A DNA stretch of 64,000 nucleotides. Origin: Harmonia axyridis. Taxonomy: Eukaryota > Arthropoda > Insecta > Coleoptera > Coccinellidae. The stretch is from NCBI RefSeq assembly GCF_914767665.1, contig NC_059504.1, positions 48,267,720-48,331,719 on the forward strand, in the 5' to 3' direction. Under the pieces are notes generated by a model that was not told where the DNA came from, made no database searches, and saw only the letters and a program-made list of their open reading frames with translations. Position numbers and translations under genes: made by a program. Below, piece by piece: positions 1 to 11,714 of this stretch (the first letter of the stretch is position 1; every line of letters starts with the position of its first letter).

Positions 1-824
1 TTAACACAAAAGCATATATTATGTAGTGGAGGTCTTGGCACAATGATGTCATAATTTTGATATTCGTATTAGATTGCCTTCATTACCCAATTACCCATTA
101 ACCAATATTTTATGGGTAGTAAAACATTGAGAATATAAATTTTGCGTTGAAATTTGCTTGAATCATCGAACAAATTCCATGATTCTTGATAAAGATCCAG
201 CATGTTTGAAATATAACGTTGCCACGTTTCATTCGATTCGAAAGCCCTTCCATTCATCTCCACTTCCACTCAACTGAAGAACATCTCTCAAACGTCCGAA
301 AACTCGGAAAGTCTTCAAATTCCCCATCAGAAATGACGGAACAAATCCCACGCTATCTCTCGAATGATCCAACAAACGGGGGAAAAAGTTATTTTTGTCA
401 CCTGTTCTCCGAATTTCCACCTCTGAGGCAGTGTGTACATTTCACTGTTAGCAGTTCATGATTATATTACCCAGCCCGCCGTCTCAGGCCCCTGCGCTGC
501 CCTGCCGGGACATTGTTCCACAATTCAACACGTTTAATTAAATGTTGGATTAGATGGGAGCTCTGGCAAAATGGGGTCGTCCGTCATCCAAGAGTGGGCT
601 TGTTTATAAATCGGAAGAGGCTTTATGCGAGACACGCAGTACTGACAAATTGTAGCAGGCAAAACATTTATATATCGCCGTAGTAAGCTCGAAAAATAGC
701 GGGGATAATTTATTTTGGCGACAGGGAAATGAAGTCGCCAACTGGTGTTCCGGTAGGTGGCGCTGCTGCATCGGCTGTTCGTTTGATGAGAAAATTGAAG
801 CGTGGCATCGTCAAACTATTGTTC
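1..824. other. Unassigned AT-rich DNA, no gene seen
   Basis: No protein family, RNA gene or clear repeat boundary was recognised. Short open frames at 219-461 and 729-932 carry no recognisable motif. The right part runs into the terminal region of the transposase relic that follows. Confidence 0.4.
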
Positions 825-1357
825 CACTATAATAAAGGATTTTCCAATAAGAAGTTTCATTTTGAATACCAGCTATCGCTTTTGAAGCGGCCACCTTTTG
901 ATATTTGTCAAGTGAAGTTAAGAGATTACTAAAAACGGAACGATACACGTTTCATCAACTACACTACAAAAAACGTGAAAATTTTGCAAAACTTAAGCTC
1001 TTCTGGGTCTTTGTGATGCACCATATGGGTCGGCAATAGTGTTACTGTTGAAAAAATTTGGTCAGTTAGGACAAGTTAGTGATGTGGAGAATCGGAGCCG
1101 TGTGCGTCGCTCAAGAAAAAATGATAATGAGGCTGCTATAGCTAGTAGTTTTGACGAAAACCCAGGTATATCGTTTTCTTGTCGATGTTGGAAATAAGGT
1201 GGATTAGGTGCAGTTGAAACAATAACTATAAACAATAATAGCCGGTCGATTACCAGCAAAGTATCTTTTCTTAATGGGTCCTTGAAATGCATCAAAATGA
1301 TCTGAATATTCATCGAGAAAATCATCTTCATTTTCACCTAGCTCGGAGAATCTGTTA
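825..1357 (+). pseudogene. Decayed D,D41D Tc1/mariner transposase, N-terminal part
   Basis: The first ~40 bases resemble the ends of the relics at 13385, 34110 and (reverse) 9520 and 6420: a 'ttccaataagaagtttcatt' terminal block. The following text (start near 938, 'acggaacgatacacg') aligns by eye with the start of the relics at 13.5 and 34.2 kb. It encodes scattered pieces of the N-terminal DNA-binding region of a Tc1/mariner transposase, with many stops and frameshifts. The trace reaches the region where the first catalytic aspartate should lie (about 1310-1340), where the Harbinger element at 1358 interrupts it. Family membership is inferred from its sister relics; this copy cannot be functional. 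Confidence 0.6.
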
Positions 1358-2003
1358 GACTTGTTTCACACTTATACGGTTCGATTCGGTTCGGTGCGTA
1401 TTCGATTCGTTTTCGGTAGCCGCCGGAAAAGTGTGAAACGGTGATACGGTGTGTGTTCCGTACCTAATAGATAACTGATAGATCCAAAAGCCTCCTCGAC
1501 ACGAATCGGTTTCGTTCGGTTTCCATTCGGGTCCAGAGTTCACAAGAGCAATTGGTCGTTTACACACATACGATTCAGTTTCGGTTCGGTCACTTTTTCG
1601 GCAAGGAAAAATCTTATTTTATTCTCATTTTCTCATTTTAAATGTTGTAATTTACATTTGGCAATGTCTGATTCACTTGACATTGATATTGAGCGTGCTC
1701 CCTTAATTTCGTAAAAAGGGTATAAAATGCACCAAATTCCACCCGTTTGGTGAGGATAGGGTGTACCCAGTGAAGTCGATTATTCCTCTTTCGTTTTTTG
1801 ATTCTTCTATAGAAAAATAACATGGCAGCAATTTGTATTTGCTCCATAGTGAGCATTGTGGGAAAAGTGAGTGACTGCGTATTTGCTGATTCGGTCGTGA
1901 AATCAAACCTTATACAAACCGAGTGTGTGTGAAGAGTTTTCATTCGTTTTAGACGCTACCGAAAACGAATCGAATACGCACCTAACCAAATCAAACCGTA
2001 TTG
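1358..2003. mobile_element. PIF/Harbinger-type DNA transposon, internally reduced
   Basis: The left end begins 'gacttgtttcacac' right after TTA (1355-1357), the usual PIF/Harbinger target trinucleotide. The subterminal bases to about 1410 are inverted near 1930-2000 (blocks reading accgaaaacgaatcgaata... ). The right tip is eroded, so the outer repeat is not visible there. Both flanks match a shorter relative at 61021-61366, which keeps both tips. The interior holds a Harbinger transposase fragment on the minus strand. A second terminal-like block near 1558-1605 suggests rearrangement or a nested end. Confidence 0.65.
1638..1943 (-). pseudogene. PIF/Harbinger transposase N-terminal fragment
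   Basis: This open frame of 101 codons contains a basic stretch followed by WVHPILTKRVEFGAFYTLF and then KLRE. That is the pattern at the start of HARBI1-like/PIF-Harbinger transposases (basic residues, WVHP, a acidic/FG(A/E)FxxL segment, LR(E/D)). The real start could be the internal Met of MEQIQIAAML. After KLRE the similarity ends, and the DDE nuclease domain is absent. The element is therefore non-autonomous. It lies inside the Harbinger-type element at 1358-2003. Confidence 0.6.
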
Positions 2004-2789
2004 AAATGGTCACAGATTTTTCATCAGTGAGTTCAACATTATGGAATGATTGGCAAATGAAAGTGTAATATTTTGTGAATGGGTCTGAACTGAAAACGAT
2101 AAAATGAATTTGGAACTTGTGTTTTATTGATCTGATTTCGGTATTTACATTTTAGACATACTTGAATGGAATTTATGGATGGAATAAGATGAATAGATAC
2201 ATCTATCCTGGTCAAGCTTGAGTTGTTCATTATCGAAGTATAGTTTGAACATAAAACACACTTTTGAAATTCTCACATTTTTCAACATCTTTTCGAACAT
2301 TCGAATGTTATATTACTTATATTACTAAACGTCAAAAAAAAAACAAGATTTCGAATCAATTCACTCCACAAACACAACAAAACCGGATCGTAACACAACA
2401 TCTATTTACGGCTGTCATGGAAAAACTACCAATCCTGTAGATAGTTCGAGCCGATTACTCAAAACGTCAGAAGTTGCGAATATCGTTCCCATCATCCGGC
2501 CACCAGTGGACCCAAACTTTTTCCATTACCCAGCCCACTCTTCGTCATCGACCGCTTTGATTATACAGCGAAATATCCGCCGACATGAACTAAATCGATA
2601 ATCCTCCTGAAACGTCCCTGATATCGGTATGAGGCCACAGCCGTGGATTCACATTGGACAAACAAGACCGGAGCTGTGTATTGTAAAAATGTCTCTGCTA
2701 TGAATTCCGATGTGTTTAGAAGTCGGTATAGATGTTGGGGATATTTGACGAATTTTATGATTTCAGTCGGTGGTATTGAGTTAAGCACT
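2004..2789. other. Unassigned DNA, no gene seen
   Basis: AT-rich sequence with slightly GC-richer text at 2440-2680. No coding motif, RNA gene or repeat recognised. Confidence 0.35.
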
Positions 2790-3115
2790 GATGTGAACTA
2801 GGGGGCTTTTCAAAACATGTTCATTCATGCTACTATTGAAGAGCACAGAACTGTTCTGAAATGTTTCCAATGAGATATTTCTTTTGATATTGAAAATAAA
2901 GGAAAATGGATGTCTATTTAATTGTAAATAGGAATTCATTCCATTACTGATTGAAAACGATAACAGTTGAATGACCGCCACGGCTATGGTTGCAGTACCA
3001 TATACTTTTCATGACCATTCACACATTTTGTAAGTACTCGACAACTCCTCGAATTCCATCATTAAGGTTTTGAATCGATTGTGGAGTATTGGCATAGTAA
3101 ATATTTCAACAAGTA
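2790..3115 (-). pseudogene. Decayed D,D41D transposase, C-terminal end and terminus
   Basis: Read on the minus strand, bases 3020-2940 give a broken C-terminal signature of this family: 'RGGH' followed by a short hydrophobic '(I/V)VF' ending. The same layout is seen at 10.5-10.8 and 17.3-17.6 kb. Downstream, 2845-2895 carries the family's terminal block (aatgtttccaatgagatatt, complementary sense). The N-terminal and catalytic parts are missing. It is a fragment of an old insertion and non-functional. Confidence 0.5.
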
Positions 3116-4285
3116 AGGGTCGATATTCTTTGGATGCGATAATTCCAAAATGTGAAGTATCTGGATTGGACTACATCCGACATGTCCTCTCTGGATCTCT
3201 TACAGGGCATTGCAACCTCTAGAAACACCTTATAGGAATGAGTCTAAGAGAAAACGATTAGTGCAAGAGGAAGAAACCGTGAATCACTAGCTAACGCAGA
3301 AAATGTTTTGGACAATATGTTTGAAGAAAAGAGGAAGTAACTTCCAGGTACTGGAGAATTTTGGAATTTACAGTCAACAAGTGCAACAAGAAAAACTCAA
3401 GATTAGAAAGTACAGTAGTTAACAGTTATGCAAGCACACCTCGATTTATTTCTTCGCTGAGCACTTAATTGTATTTTGTGCGTTTTATGGCCAGGACCAA
3501 TCTAAAGTGAGGATCACTAAAATAGAAATTAAAATAAAACAACTAGATATCCATTGATGTTCAATCCGTCAGTTATCCTGAGACAACATCTATGAGACTT
3601 TGAATATGAGATTATGAATAACTATACAGGTTAAATGAGTTTACCTATATATATTATATTAATATACATATCAAAACTATGACATCATTTCTCTAGAACC
3701 ATAACCATTTCATATTTCTCTTTCCTATAAGGTTTTTTTCTCAAAAAATACAATTCTAAATTGGCAAAATATTGAAAGCAACCAAAAAAGGAATCAATTA
3801 TTTCAAATTGTACAAATTAAGTGAAAGGTGGATTAATTGAATAACACTGTGAGTTAACTGAAAAGCATCCGTCCTCTGGCACGGATTCACAGAGATATCA
3901 ATCACAACAGGTAGTCATAGATCTTCTCTCTTACTCTTCTGTGAAAAGAGTATGCAATTGAACAATTTATAATTCAAACAAAAATTTTAGAAATTTTGAT
4001 TATATCTTTCGATCGATGTTGATTTTAATGAATACTGTTTAGTGATTATAAATTTTAACGGTTGAATGAGTCTTTAGGTGAAGGAAATTCAATTTAAATA
4101 TTAAAATCTTGATGCCTAAAGGAAAAATGAGATGTGAACTTTTGTTCCTTCATTTGCAGTCTTCGAAAAACCAAAATTACAAATAAATAAACAAAACATT
4201 CGAATCCATAGCTCGCGTATTTGAGGAAAATCAAGTCGCTCATTACTTCTGGTCCATTGCAGCATTAATTTCCCCGCCGTCGCTC
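3116..4285. other. Unassigned AT-rich DNA
   Basis: Strongly AT-rich with many short A/T runs, for example 3655-3675. No gene or repeat family recognised. Confidence 0.35.
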
Positions 4286-4715
4286 GGGATTGTTTCAGAG
4301 GACGGCGGAAAAACCGCAATCTTTTATTCGACCGAGAGATGTCGCCACTTCCGGTTCGTGCCCGCGGCCCTTTCTGCTGGAAAGGCCTTCTTTGACGCTT
4401 CACAGATCCCGGACAGATTCTGGAAAAAGATATTTATCTCGCAGTATTCGGGGGGCGTCCCGGATCCGGCCAGACGACCGGAAAAAAGGGAAGGGTTGCT
4501 TCGAGGACCAGCCCCCCTCTTGGACGCGGTTGTCGAAAGGATATTTTGTCTGGGGTTTTTTCCGGATCCGAGGAGGATTTTCGCCTCGAATCCGCGCCGA
4601 GCGGAATATCAATGCGGGGATGTTTGCGGATGCTGCGATTAGAGATGATCTCTCGGAGATGGGTCGAGATTTGGGCCGCACACCTGCGGTTAGTTTTTGA
4701 CGAATTTATGACGAA
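4286..4715. other. GC-richer unique block with overlapping open frames
   Basis: This block of about 430 bases is clearly more GC-rich than its surroundings. Open frames of 90-136 codons run on both strands at 4290-4700, 4358-4642 and 4400-4681(-). Overlapping long frames on opposite strands are expected by chance in GC-rich text, and none has a recognisable domain. It could be conserved non-coding DNA or an old exon, but I cannot support a gene call. Confidence 0.3.
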
Positions 4716-5690
4716 TATTTTTCATGAAATTCTGACATTTCATGTAGGGATGATTTGGAAATCAACGAAACATTTTTTTCATTATTGTTTAAATTATTCT
4801 TATTACTCAGATGAAAGTAGTCTTCCTTTGAATCAGTTTGTGCATCAGTTGTCATTTACTTCCGATTTCTGAAACATTGATCAACTCTTTGTTGTACAAT
4901 GTAAAATTAATTTATCTATGTTATCTGGAGCTTTCAACTTGAAAAGAAAAATTCAAATGTGTTTCAGAAACCCAAAATGACGCTTGACATGTAATATTTT
5001 ACTAACTGTGTTGAATGGCAGAAAGTTCAAATGAAAGGAGTAAACCTTACCCACTTCTAGCAACCCAAATTACGCTTTGCCATAGAATTGACAGCTGAAA
5101 GTTGAATTTTACGTTGATTGGTCTTTCAGTAACCGGCCGTCAGTATATTTTCAATGCTTAATTTTTTCAATTGAATTTTTTATGCATTTCTATAAATTTT
5201 GCTGAATATCGAATTTAATTTTGGTCTACTGATGGAATTCCGTGAAAAACCAATAAAATATGATTGGAAGTGGAAGTTTTTGAAATGATGCTGATGTTGC
5301 ATTCGTATTTTTCGTCACAAGTTGACAAAGTAAATGAATAATACTATCTCAGTGTCGTCAAACATACTCACTCGAGGAAACAATTTCGAATTTTTCATTT
5401 TTTCAAATTGACTCTATAATCTTATCCCCATCATCATTTTTTTCAATTCATTCTAACTATATCTGCAATATCGTTTATACAATTCATGGAAGAATTTGTT
5501 GGAATCCAACAAAAAAACCTGCGATTTCTGCTGCGAGCAGCTAACTTGTTGTCAGACAACCAGGAATTCGAGGTGAAACATGCTTTGCTACTATAGGGTT
5601 GTTGAATGTCTGCAAGAAACCCCATGAAAGATATATCGAGAAATAAGAAACCATTTTTTGCAATATTGCGATTTTTTCATTGTTTATGGG
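4716..5690. other. Unassigned DNA
   Basis: AT-rich, with no coding motif recognised. The open frame at 5443-5625 (-) has no recognisable content. Confidence 0.3.
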
Positions 5691-6430
5691 TCACGTAGTT
5701 CCGTCTTGTTGGAAACTAACATCTTCCAATTCCGGTAAAAAATTCATTAATCATAGTACGATAGCGCAATCCATTTATGGTAACAGTTCCACCAGCCTCA
5801 TTTCCTAATAAGTAAGGTCCGATCACACCACCAGCTCAAAAACCAAACAGTAACACACAGGCTTTTCAACAATCAGTCTTGGATTGTCCGAGCTCCAAAT
5901 GCAAAAATTCTGCTTATCAATGTAACCTACGAGGACAATAGGGGCTTCATAACTGAAAATGATTTTTCCATAAAAATCCGGATCACTTTGATGCATTTCA
6001 AGGACATCATGAGCCTTGATGGTAATCGGCTGACTTGAGTTCTTATGTTAATTTAATTTTAAAAGCCTCAAGTCTTTATGCAAAATACGGTGAAATATAG
6101 TTTGTGGATTGCCTTATTCAAATGATCGACCAGGAATCGACAAACCTGGATTTTCATCAACACTACAGGCTTCATCAGCATTATTATCATATGTTCTTGA
6201 TTCTTCACATTACTAACGTGCTCCAACGGCTGAAATTTTCTCACCAGTCTTATTATTGTCGGTCTAGAACTTGCTCCACAATGATCCAAACGTGCTTCAG
6301 TTTTTCCATTTTTAGTGATATCGTAGTTTTCACTTGTTTAAAGTCAAAAAAACATAGCTGCTTAGAAAGCGGGATATTCAAAATGAAACCTCTCATTGCA
6401 AAACCCTTGAAATAATATCGTGATATTTAT
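5691..6430 (-). pseudogene. Decayed D,D41D Tc1/mariner transposase
   Basis: On the minus strand the terminal block 'gaggtttcattttgaatat' lies at 6370-6390. It is followed by a broken N-terminal region (6340-6100) and then central catalytic text. Bases 5920-5690 (minus) give pieces such as a 'KQ(N)..IW' region, 'WAGGVIGPYLLGNEAGG', 'TVTINGLRYRTMINEFL', 'ELEDVSFQQDG'. These match in order the core of the better preserved copies at 44.0-44.6 and 52.0-52.6 kb. Stops and indels are frequent. The 3' end stops near 5691, just after the second catalytic block. Confidence 0.65.
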
Positions 6431-6450
6431 TGAATTATTTATACCATACA

Positions 6451-7315
6451 TGTAGGCTTGGTTAATCGATCGTCTAGAGGTACGATTCGATTACCTGGCC
6501 TTTCGCCTTTTTCTACGTGACTTTGTTGAAATTGTAATAATTAAACTCTTTTGAATTATTAACATCTATTTACAAAGCCACAATTATACAGTACAAACTC
6601 AGTATTGAGAATATCCTAATTACGTCTTAATTGCAAGTTTCTCACTACGGTACTGAATTTTGTCTTTAACTGGTTTGTTGATTACTCGAAACGTCTTCGT
6701 TTATCACGTCTTCGTCGTACTTCAAGTTTTCGGTCGTCTCGTCTCTAACTCGTTCGCGACTCGTCTTAATCTTGTCCGCGAACCGTCTTTTTGTCTTACG
6801 TCTTAAGTTGACCGACTGAACTTGACTCGTCTTAGAGTTGCCTTGAACTCTACTCGTCTTCGACTTGACTTGAACTGACTCTTTGCCGATTGGAACTGAC
6901 CCTGTCTCGAATATCGACCTCCCTTCGTTAGGCTTGACCACACCCTCAGGGAAAGTACCATCCCCTAGTCCAATAAGAGCTTTGCCATACTACCCACAAA
7001 GATCTTCGCGGATTCCTGGAAATCGAATATTCTCGAAGGACTAGAACCTGATACACAGATGTGACACATCTGGTACGACCGTATTGTCTTCGAACTTTCA
7101 CAACCCCCTAGTAAATCTCTTCAAGATTCACAACTTCATGACATATCTTCGACACCTCGAAGAATAACACATCCTTTTAACATTATATGTACAATAACAA
7201 TTCGTTCCCTGTATATTCATTGAAACTGTCATGCCCTCGACAAGAAACTAATAGGTCTCCAAGCATTCGGTTGACCATCGCAATTATTTACAGGGAACAA
7301 TAACTGGATCCTACA
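6451..7315 (+). repeat. LTR-like repeat, copy 1 (865 bp)
   Basis: It begins TGTAGGCTTGGTTAATCGAT and ends ...CTGGATCCTACA. The flanking 4-bp repeats TACA (6447-6450 and 7316-7319) look like a target-site duplication. TG...CA ends, a short TGTAGG/CCTACA inverted repeat, 4-bp duplications and no coding interior fit a solo LTR of a Ty3-like retrotransposon. A non-autonomous element with very short inverted ends is the alternative. The same sequence recurs six more times in the window. Orientation is arbitrary: 'TGTAGGCTTGG first' is called +. Confidence 0.7.
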
Positions 7316-8214
7316 TACATTGTATAAAATAAACCCTTATGATGAAATGATATTCTCCTGAAAAATTCAGTCCTATTTCGAAATGTCTGCAACTAAAATA
7401 TAATGCGACTGGCATTAATAAAAAATCAAATCGGCCGTGACTCAATCGCCGATTCAACCCGGAAAAATCCATGCAGGTCATAAAAAAATAACGTCCAGTC
7501 CAGTGGAGCATCCGACGCCTGATAAAATCCAAAACCGTTACCGAATTCAGGGTAGACCTCCAATAAAAACTGCAACTCTTCCATATCACAAAGGATAGCT
7601 GAGGGGTAGGGGTTAATCATTCCACGCGCTAAAACTCCCAACCTCCATTTCCACCCCCCTCGAAACAATTGAGCAATCATCGCGATCGTTGAAGGGTAAA
7701 TTGCCGGCTACGTTTCCGCAGTAACAAGATTACCCGGTTATTCCAAAGGAGAGGTGCATTTTCCTTAGTCTCATTTCGCCGTATCACTTAATGGCGGCGT
7801 TGCCGGATGTGAAATCGGAAACGTTTCACGTCCGTGATTGCGATTCCGGTCGCGGAATCGCCACTCTGTGCAGGTGAGTGCATGGGGGGCGGCTCTGGAG
7901 GACTTGGAGGGCGCCGGGGTTGTTTCGTGATAATTGCTCGGGAAGAGGATGGATTCGATTATCTTGTGTTTTCTCGGAACGTGCGTCTTTAAGTGATTAG
8001 GATTTTGAAGGAGACGGCACGCGAAATTCGTTTTATTATGCTGGTTGGAATATTCTCTTCGAAATCGAATGAAAAGATGTTTTGTAAATATTCTCAAGTT
8101 GTAATTAGGGATTCATCAAGCCGAGTAGCTTAACATTTCAACTACTTGACTTGAAAAACAAGCTCGTGAAAAATTACATACTCAAGCTTGATTTGACTTG
8201 ATTTGAGATATTTA
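7316..8214. other. Unassigned DNA with a GC-richer middle
   Basis: 7440-7970 is GC-richer than average and carries short frames on both strands without recognisable domains. 8110-8214 is rich in CTTGACTTGA-like words, a low-complexity segment abutting LTR-like copy 2. Confidence 0.3.
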
Positions 8215-9025
8215 TGTAGGCTTGGTTAAGCGATCTTCTAGAGGTATGATTCGATTACGTGGCCTTTCGTCTTTTACTCCGTGAGTTTGTTCGGGTTTGT
8301 AATAATTAAACTCTTTTGAATTATTTACATCTATTTACAAAGTCACAATTATACAGTACAAACTCAGTATTGAGAAGATCCTAATTACGTCTTAATTTAC
8401 AAGTTTTTCACTGAGGTACTGAATTTCGTCTTTAACTGTAGTTTTAGTTACTCGAAACGTTTTAGATATGTCACGTCTTCGTCTTATTACAAGTTTTGGT
8501 CGTCTCGTCTTTAACTCGTTCGCGACTCGTCTTAATCTAGTTAGACAGAACTTAAACTTTACTCGTCTTCGACTTAACTTGAACTGACTCTCGATTCGAA
8601 CTTTCTTCGTCCCCTGACCGCAACTTACCCCGTCCACTCTGAATATCCTTCCCTCCTTCCGGCTTGACCACACCCTTAGGGAAAGTACCATCCCCTAGTC
8701 CAATAAGAATTTTGCCGTACCGCCCACAAAGATCTTCGCGGATTCCTGGAAATCGAATATTCTCGAAGGACTAGAACCTGATTCACAGATGTAACAACAC
8801 ATCTGGTACGACCGTATTGTCTTCGAACTTTCCCAACCCCCCAGTATATCTCTTCAAGATTTACAACTCCATGACATATCTTCGACACCTCGAAGTATTA
8901 CACATCCTTTCCACATTATATGTACAATAACAATTCGTTCCCTATAAATTCATTGAAACTGTCATGCTCCGACACTTGAAGAAACTAATAGGTCTCCAAG
9001 CATCCTGTTGACCATCTCAATTATT
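8215..9025 (+). repeat. LTR-like repeat, copy 2 (3' tip missing)
   Basis: Starts TGTAGGCTTGGTTAAGCGAT and follows copy 1 closely, but has an internal deletion near 8535-8545. It stops at about 9025, roughly 30 bases short of the expected ...GGATCCTACA end. A 4-bp duplication therefore cannot be tested. On the minus strand it contains the same 70-codon open stretch as copies 3, 5 and 6 (8676-8888). Confidence 0.65.
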
Positions 9026-9225
9026 AATGCAATAGATTAGGCGACAAATCTATAAGATGACTCGCGTGTCTTAGATTATGAAATCAAACAAAGCTTGGAG
9101 GGTTCTCAATATTGAGACTCTCAATTTTTTATTTTTTTCATTCTGTTATGATTCATAGTGATTCATTTATTGATATTTTCGGTTCTCTTATACAATGAGT
9201 ATACATCATCAATATTCTTCGTTGT

Positions 9226-9520
9226 TCTTGAGCGAAGCACTCAGTTTCGATTCTTCACATCACATTTTCCACCAGTTCCACCATTGCTGGCTGAGAAGGT
9301 GCTTCACAACGACCCAAAAGTGCTTTAAATTTGCGAACTGAGATTGCAAAATTCTCAATAATTTTTTGGAGAATATGCGTCATTGAAGCGCGTATAGTTT
9401 CATTTAGAATAATGGCATAGTTTTTACTCGTAAAATGTCAAAAAATAGCATCTTCTTAAGTGACACCTGTTCAGTTACCGGGCTATTCAAAATTAAACCT
9501 CTTTTTGCAAAATCTTTTAT
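9226..9520 (-). pseudogene. Decayed D,D41D transposase, N-terminal end only
   Basis: Minus strand: the terminal block 'gaggtttaattttgaatagc' at 9503-9484 is followed by a Met region around 9400. A broken DNA-binding region follows, with pieces like 'FAISVRKFKALLGRCEAPSQPAMVELVE' scattered over frames. The block order matches the relics at 0.85, 13.4 and 34.1 kb. The catalytic domain is absent. Confidence 0.55.
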
Positions 9521-10519
9521 TTCTACAGTCAATTTTTAACATATAAACTCGTACAAGAACGGTAGACTCAGAAGCAACATAGAAAGCTGACAATAAATTG
9601 ATATCCAAACTAGGTAACTTCATGATGTATCTTTGATTGGGCTGTGATTCAACTAAAAATTCATACTGATTTGTAATGAACATTCATTTCTTCAGAATAA
9701 TTTCACCTAGGGACCAGTATGCCATCTAAAAAAAATATAAACGAGAAACCGGTTTTATAGGTTGATTATTCCTACTCAAACTATTTTTTCATCGAAGAAT
9801 AAAACACAATAATTATATTCAACTACGAAAAATGCCTGAGTAATTTTTCTAATAAGGCCACTGTCTTCAGTTTAACTTAACGAAAAGAATGCCATGAAAT
9901 ATTTTGTACCCGATTCCATGAATAATCTTGGGAAAATCGCGTATGATAAAATCTTGGATTATATTGGAGCTCAGCCTCCGCGATCGATCTAACGTAAATT
10001 TTACGCGATGGCAGTAAAAATTTGCAACAATACCGGTCTAACACAATGTTACTGCAAGTATGGAAATATAGTCGAGGCGATTCTCAGTTCGCTCGTAAAT
10101 AATGGAACCAACCAAATTGCATATTGAAAACGACGTTTCTCCACTCGTCGACATGATTTACGGTCCTAGATGGAATTTCTACTTCGGAGACGTTTTGATA
10201 GAAAACTTATTTATTCTATCACCGGGAAATAGAAAAACATGAAATATCATAACCATAAACGTCACCAGGGTTTATAAATTCACTTTGCGTGCAGTCATAA
10301 AAGTGTCTATGTTGTCGGTGAAGTCCAGAAGAGACAAAATCGCTGTTTATCGTTTAAGTCGACATCCTGTATCAGTCAACTTTATTGTGATACTTGATTG
10401 TTTCAACACGACATTCCCTGTTGGTTCCACTTCGATAAATTATCTTTAATCATTTTTATGTGGTCCCCTCAACAGGAAAATGAATAGGTGAAATATCAAT
10501 GAGTTGGAAAATGACAATC
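9521..10519. other. Unassigned DNA
   Basis: AT-rich, nothing recognised. Confidence 0.3.
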
Positions 10520-10860
10520 TACTCCTAAAGAAGAGAGTATATTTCACATGGGAGTTATGATCTATACCAATGGTTCACAATCAATTCAAGACCTTCAAGA
10601 TGGAATTCTCGAAATTATCGTGGACATACAACCGCAAATGTGCAAATTGATTATGGAAAATTTCATGAAGGATATGGTGCTGCAACTATAGACGAGATGA
10701 CCATTTTGATGATATCGTCTTTCATCATTAATGGAATACCTTCCTCTTCACAAGGAAATAAACATCTATTGATTTCTCTAAAAATATACTAGTTTTTTTT
10801 TCAATATCAAAATGAAACATCTTATTGGAATTATTACAAGGAAATTGTACTCCTTCGACG
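10520..10860 (+). pseudogene. Decayed D,D41D transposase, C-terminal end and terminus
   Basis: Forward-strand text 10550-10720 gives, with few gaps, QSIQDLQDGILEIIVDIQPQ and then MCKLIMENFMK. This is the C-terminal helix region of this transposase family (compare QTLDHLEDNIRRVIADIRPQ in the copy at 52.5 kb). The terminal block (caatatcaaaatgaaacatc, complementary sense) follows at 10813-10835. Upstream parts are missing. Confidence 0.6.
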
Positions 10861-11039
10861 CATTCTGAGCTAGATTTCCCATATTTGGCGTAATTATATG
10901 GATTTAAGGCCAAGTTAATTTTCATTTAAGGCTAACTCAAAGAGGAGGCTGACTATCTAGAAGAAAATATCAGTGTTTTGTGTTATCGATTTACAGTTGC
11001 ATTATAAGATTTACATTCACCTTTTTATCAGAATATACA

Positions 11040-11714
11040 AACGAAAACATCTCGGTATACAAAGTATATCCAAACTCACTTGGAGGAAGTCAGAATATTT
11101 CGATTTTACAAAAGTTCTCCAAGTTTCCAGAAATTCACTCGTGGCCAGTAGCAGTACTTTCAAATAAACCCCTACATTTAGCTGATTTATTTCTGGAACC
11201 AGAATGTGTCGATTTGGTTGTTTCTATTGGATGAAAAAAACCACGGTCCGTTTGGGTGCAAATTTGTTTGCGTTCATTGACTGTAGCTACGCACTTCTAT
11301 CCATTTCTCAATAGGGATGTTGCGTAAAGGCCGTTTTTAAAATACTAAAACATTTCATTTACTTATTTCTCGAATTGAATTAAATGGAATTTATTTGAAA
11401 TGTGTTGATTTTTATCGACTGACTGCGAACACCAATCCGAAACGTAAGAAAAATAACTAAGAAAAGGATAGATAGCCCATGAAAGCAACCTAATCTGCAC
11501 TCGTATGGAACGTAAACTTTTTCATCCAATAGAAACAACAAAATCGACACATACTGGTTCTAGATACAATTGGCTAAATACCGTAGTTTATTTGAAATTC
11601 CCTGGCCCCAAATGAATTCCTGGAAACTTGGACAACTCTTGTCTAATCCAAATATTTTAGATTCTACCAAGTGAGTTCGGATATACTTTGTATACCAAGA
11701 TGGTTTCGTATTTA
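11040..11714. repeat. Foldback element with ~200-bp imperfect inverted arms
   Basis: The left arm (about 11047-11260) begins ctcggtatacaaagtatatc. The right arm (about 11495-11712) ends gatatactttgtataccaag. They pair over roughly 200 bases with scattered mismatches. Landmarks in both arms include AACTCACTTGG, TTTCCAG(G/A)AATTC, CCAGTA.GTGTCGATTT and the TCCAATAGAAACAA block. The spacer is about 235 bases and no protein is recognised. It is probably a non-autonomous DNA element. Its right end touches LTR-like copy 3. Confidence 0.55.

Noticed and set aside
4290..4700. 136-codon open frame as a host gene
   Set aside because: Lies in a GC-rich block with equally long frames on the opposite strand. 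No domain, no splice context or homology recognised.
6666..6941. 91-codon frame in LTR-like copy 1 as a basic protein
   Set aside because: It encodes low-complexity KTSR-type repeats from the CGTCTT-rich region and is not kept open in other copies.
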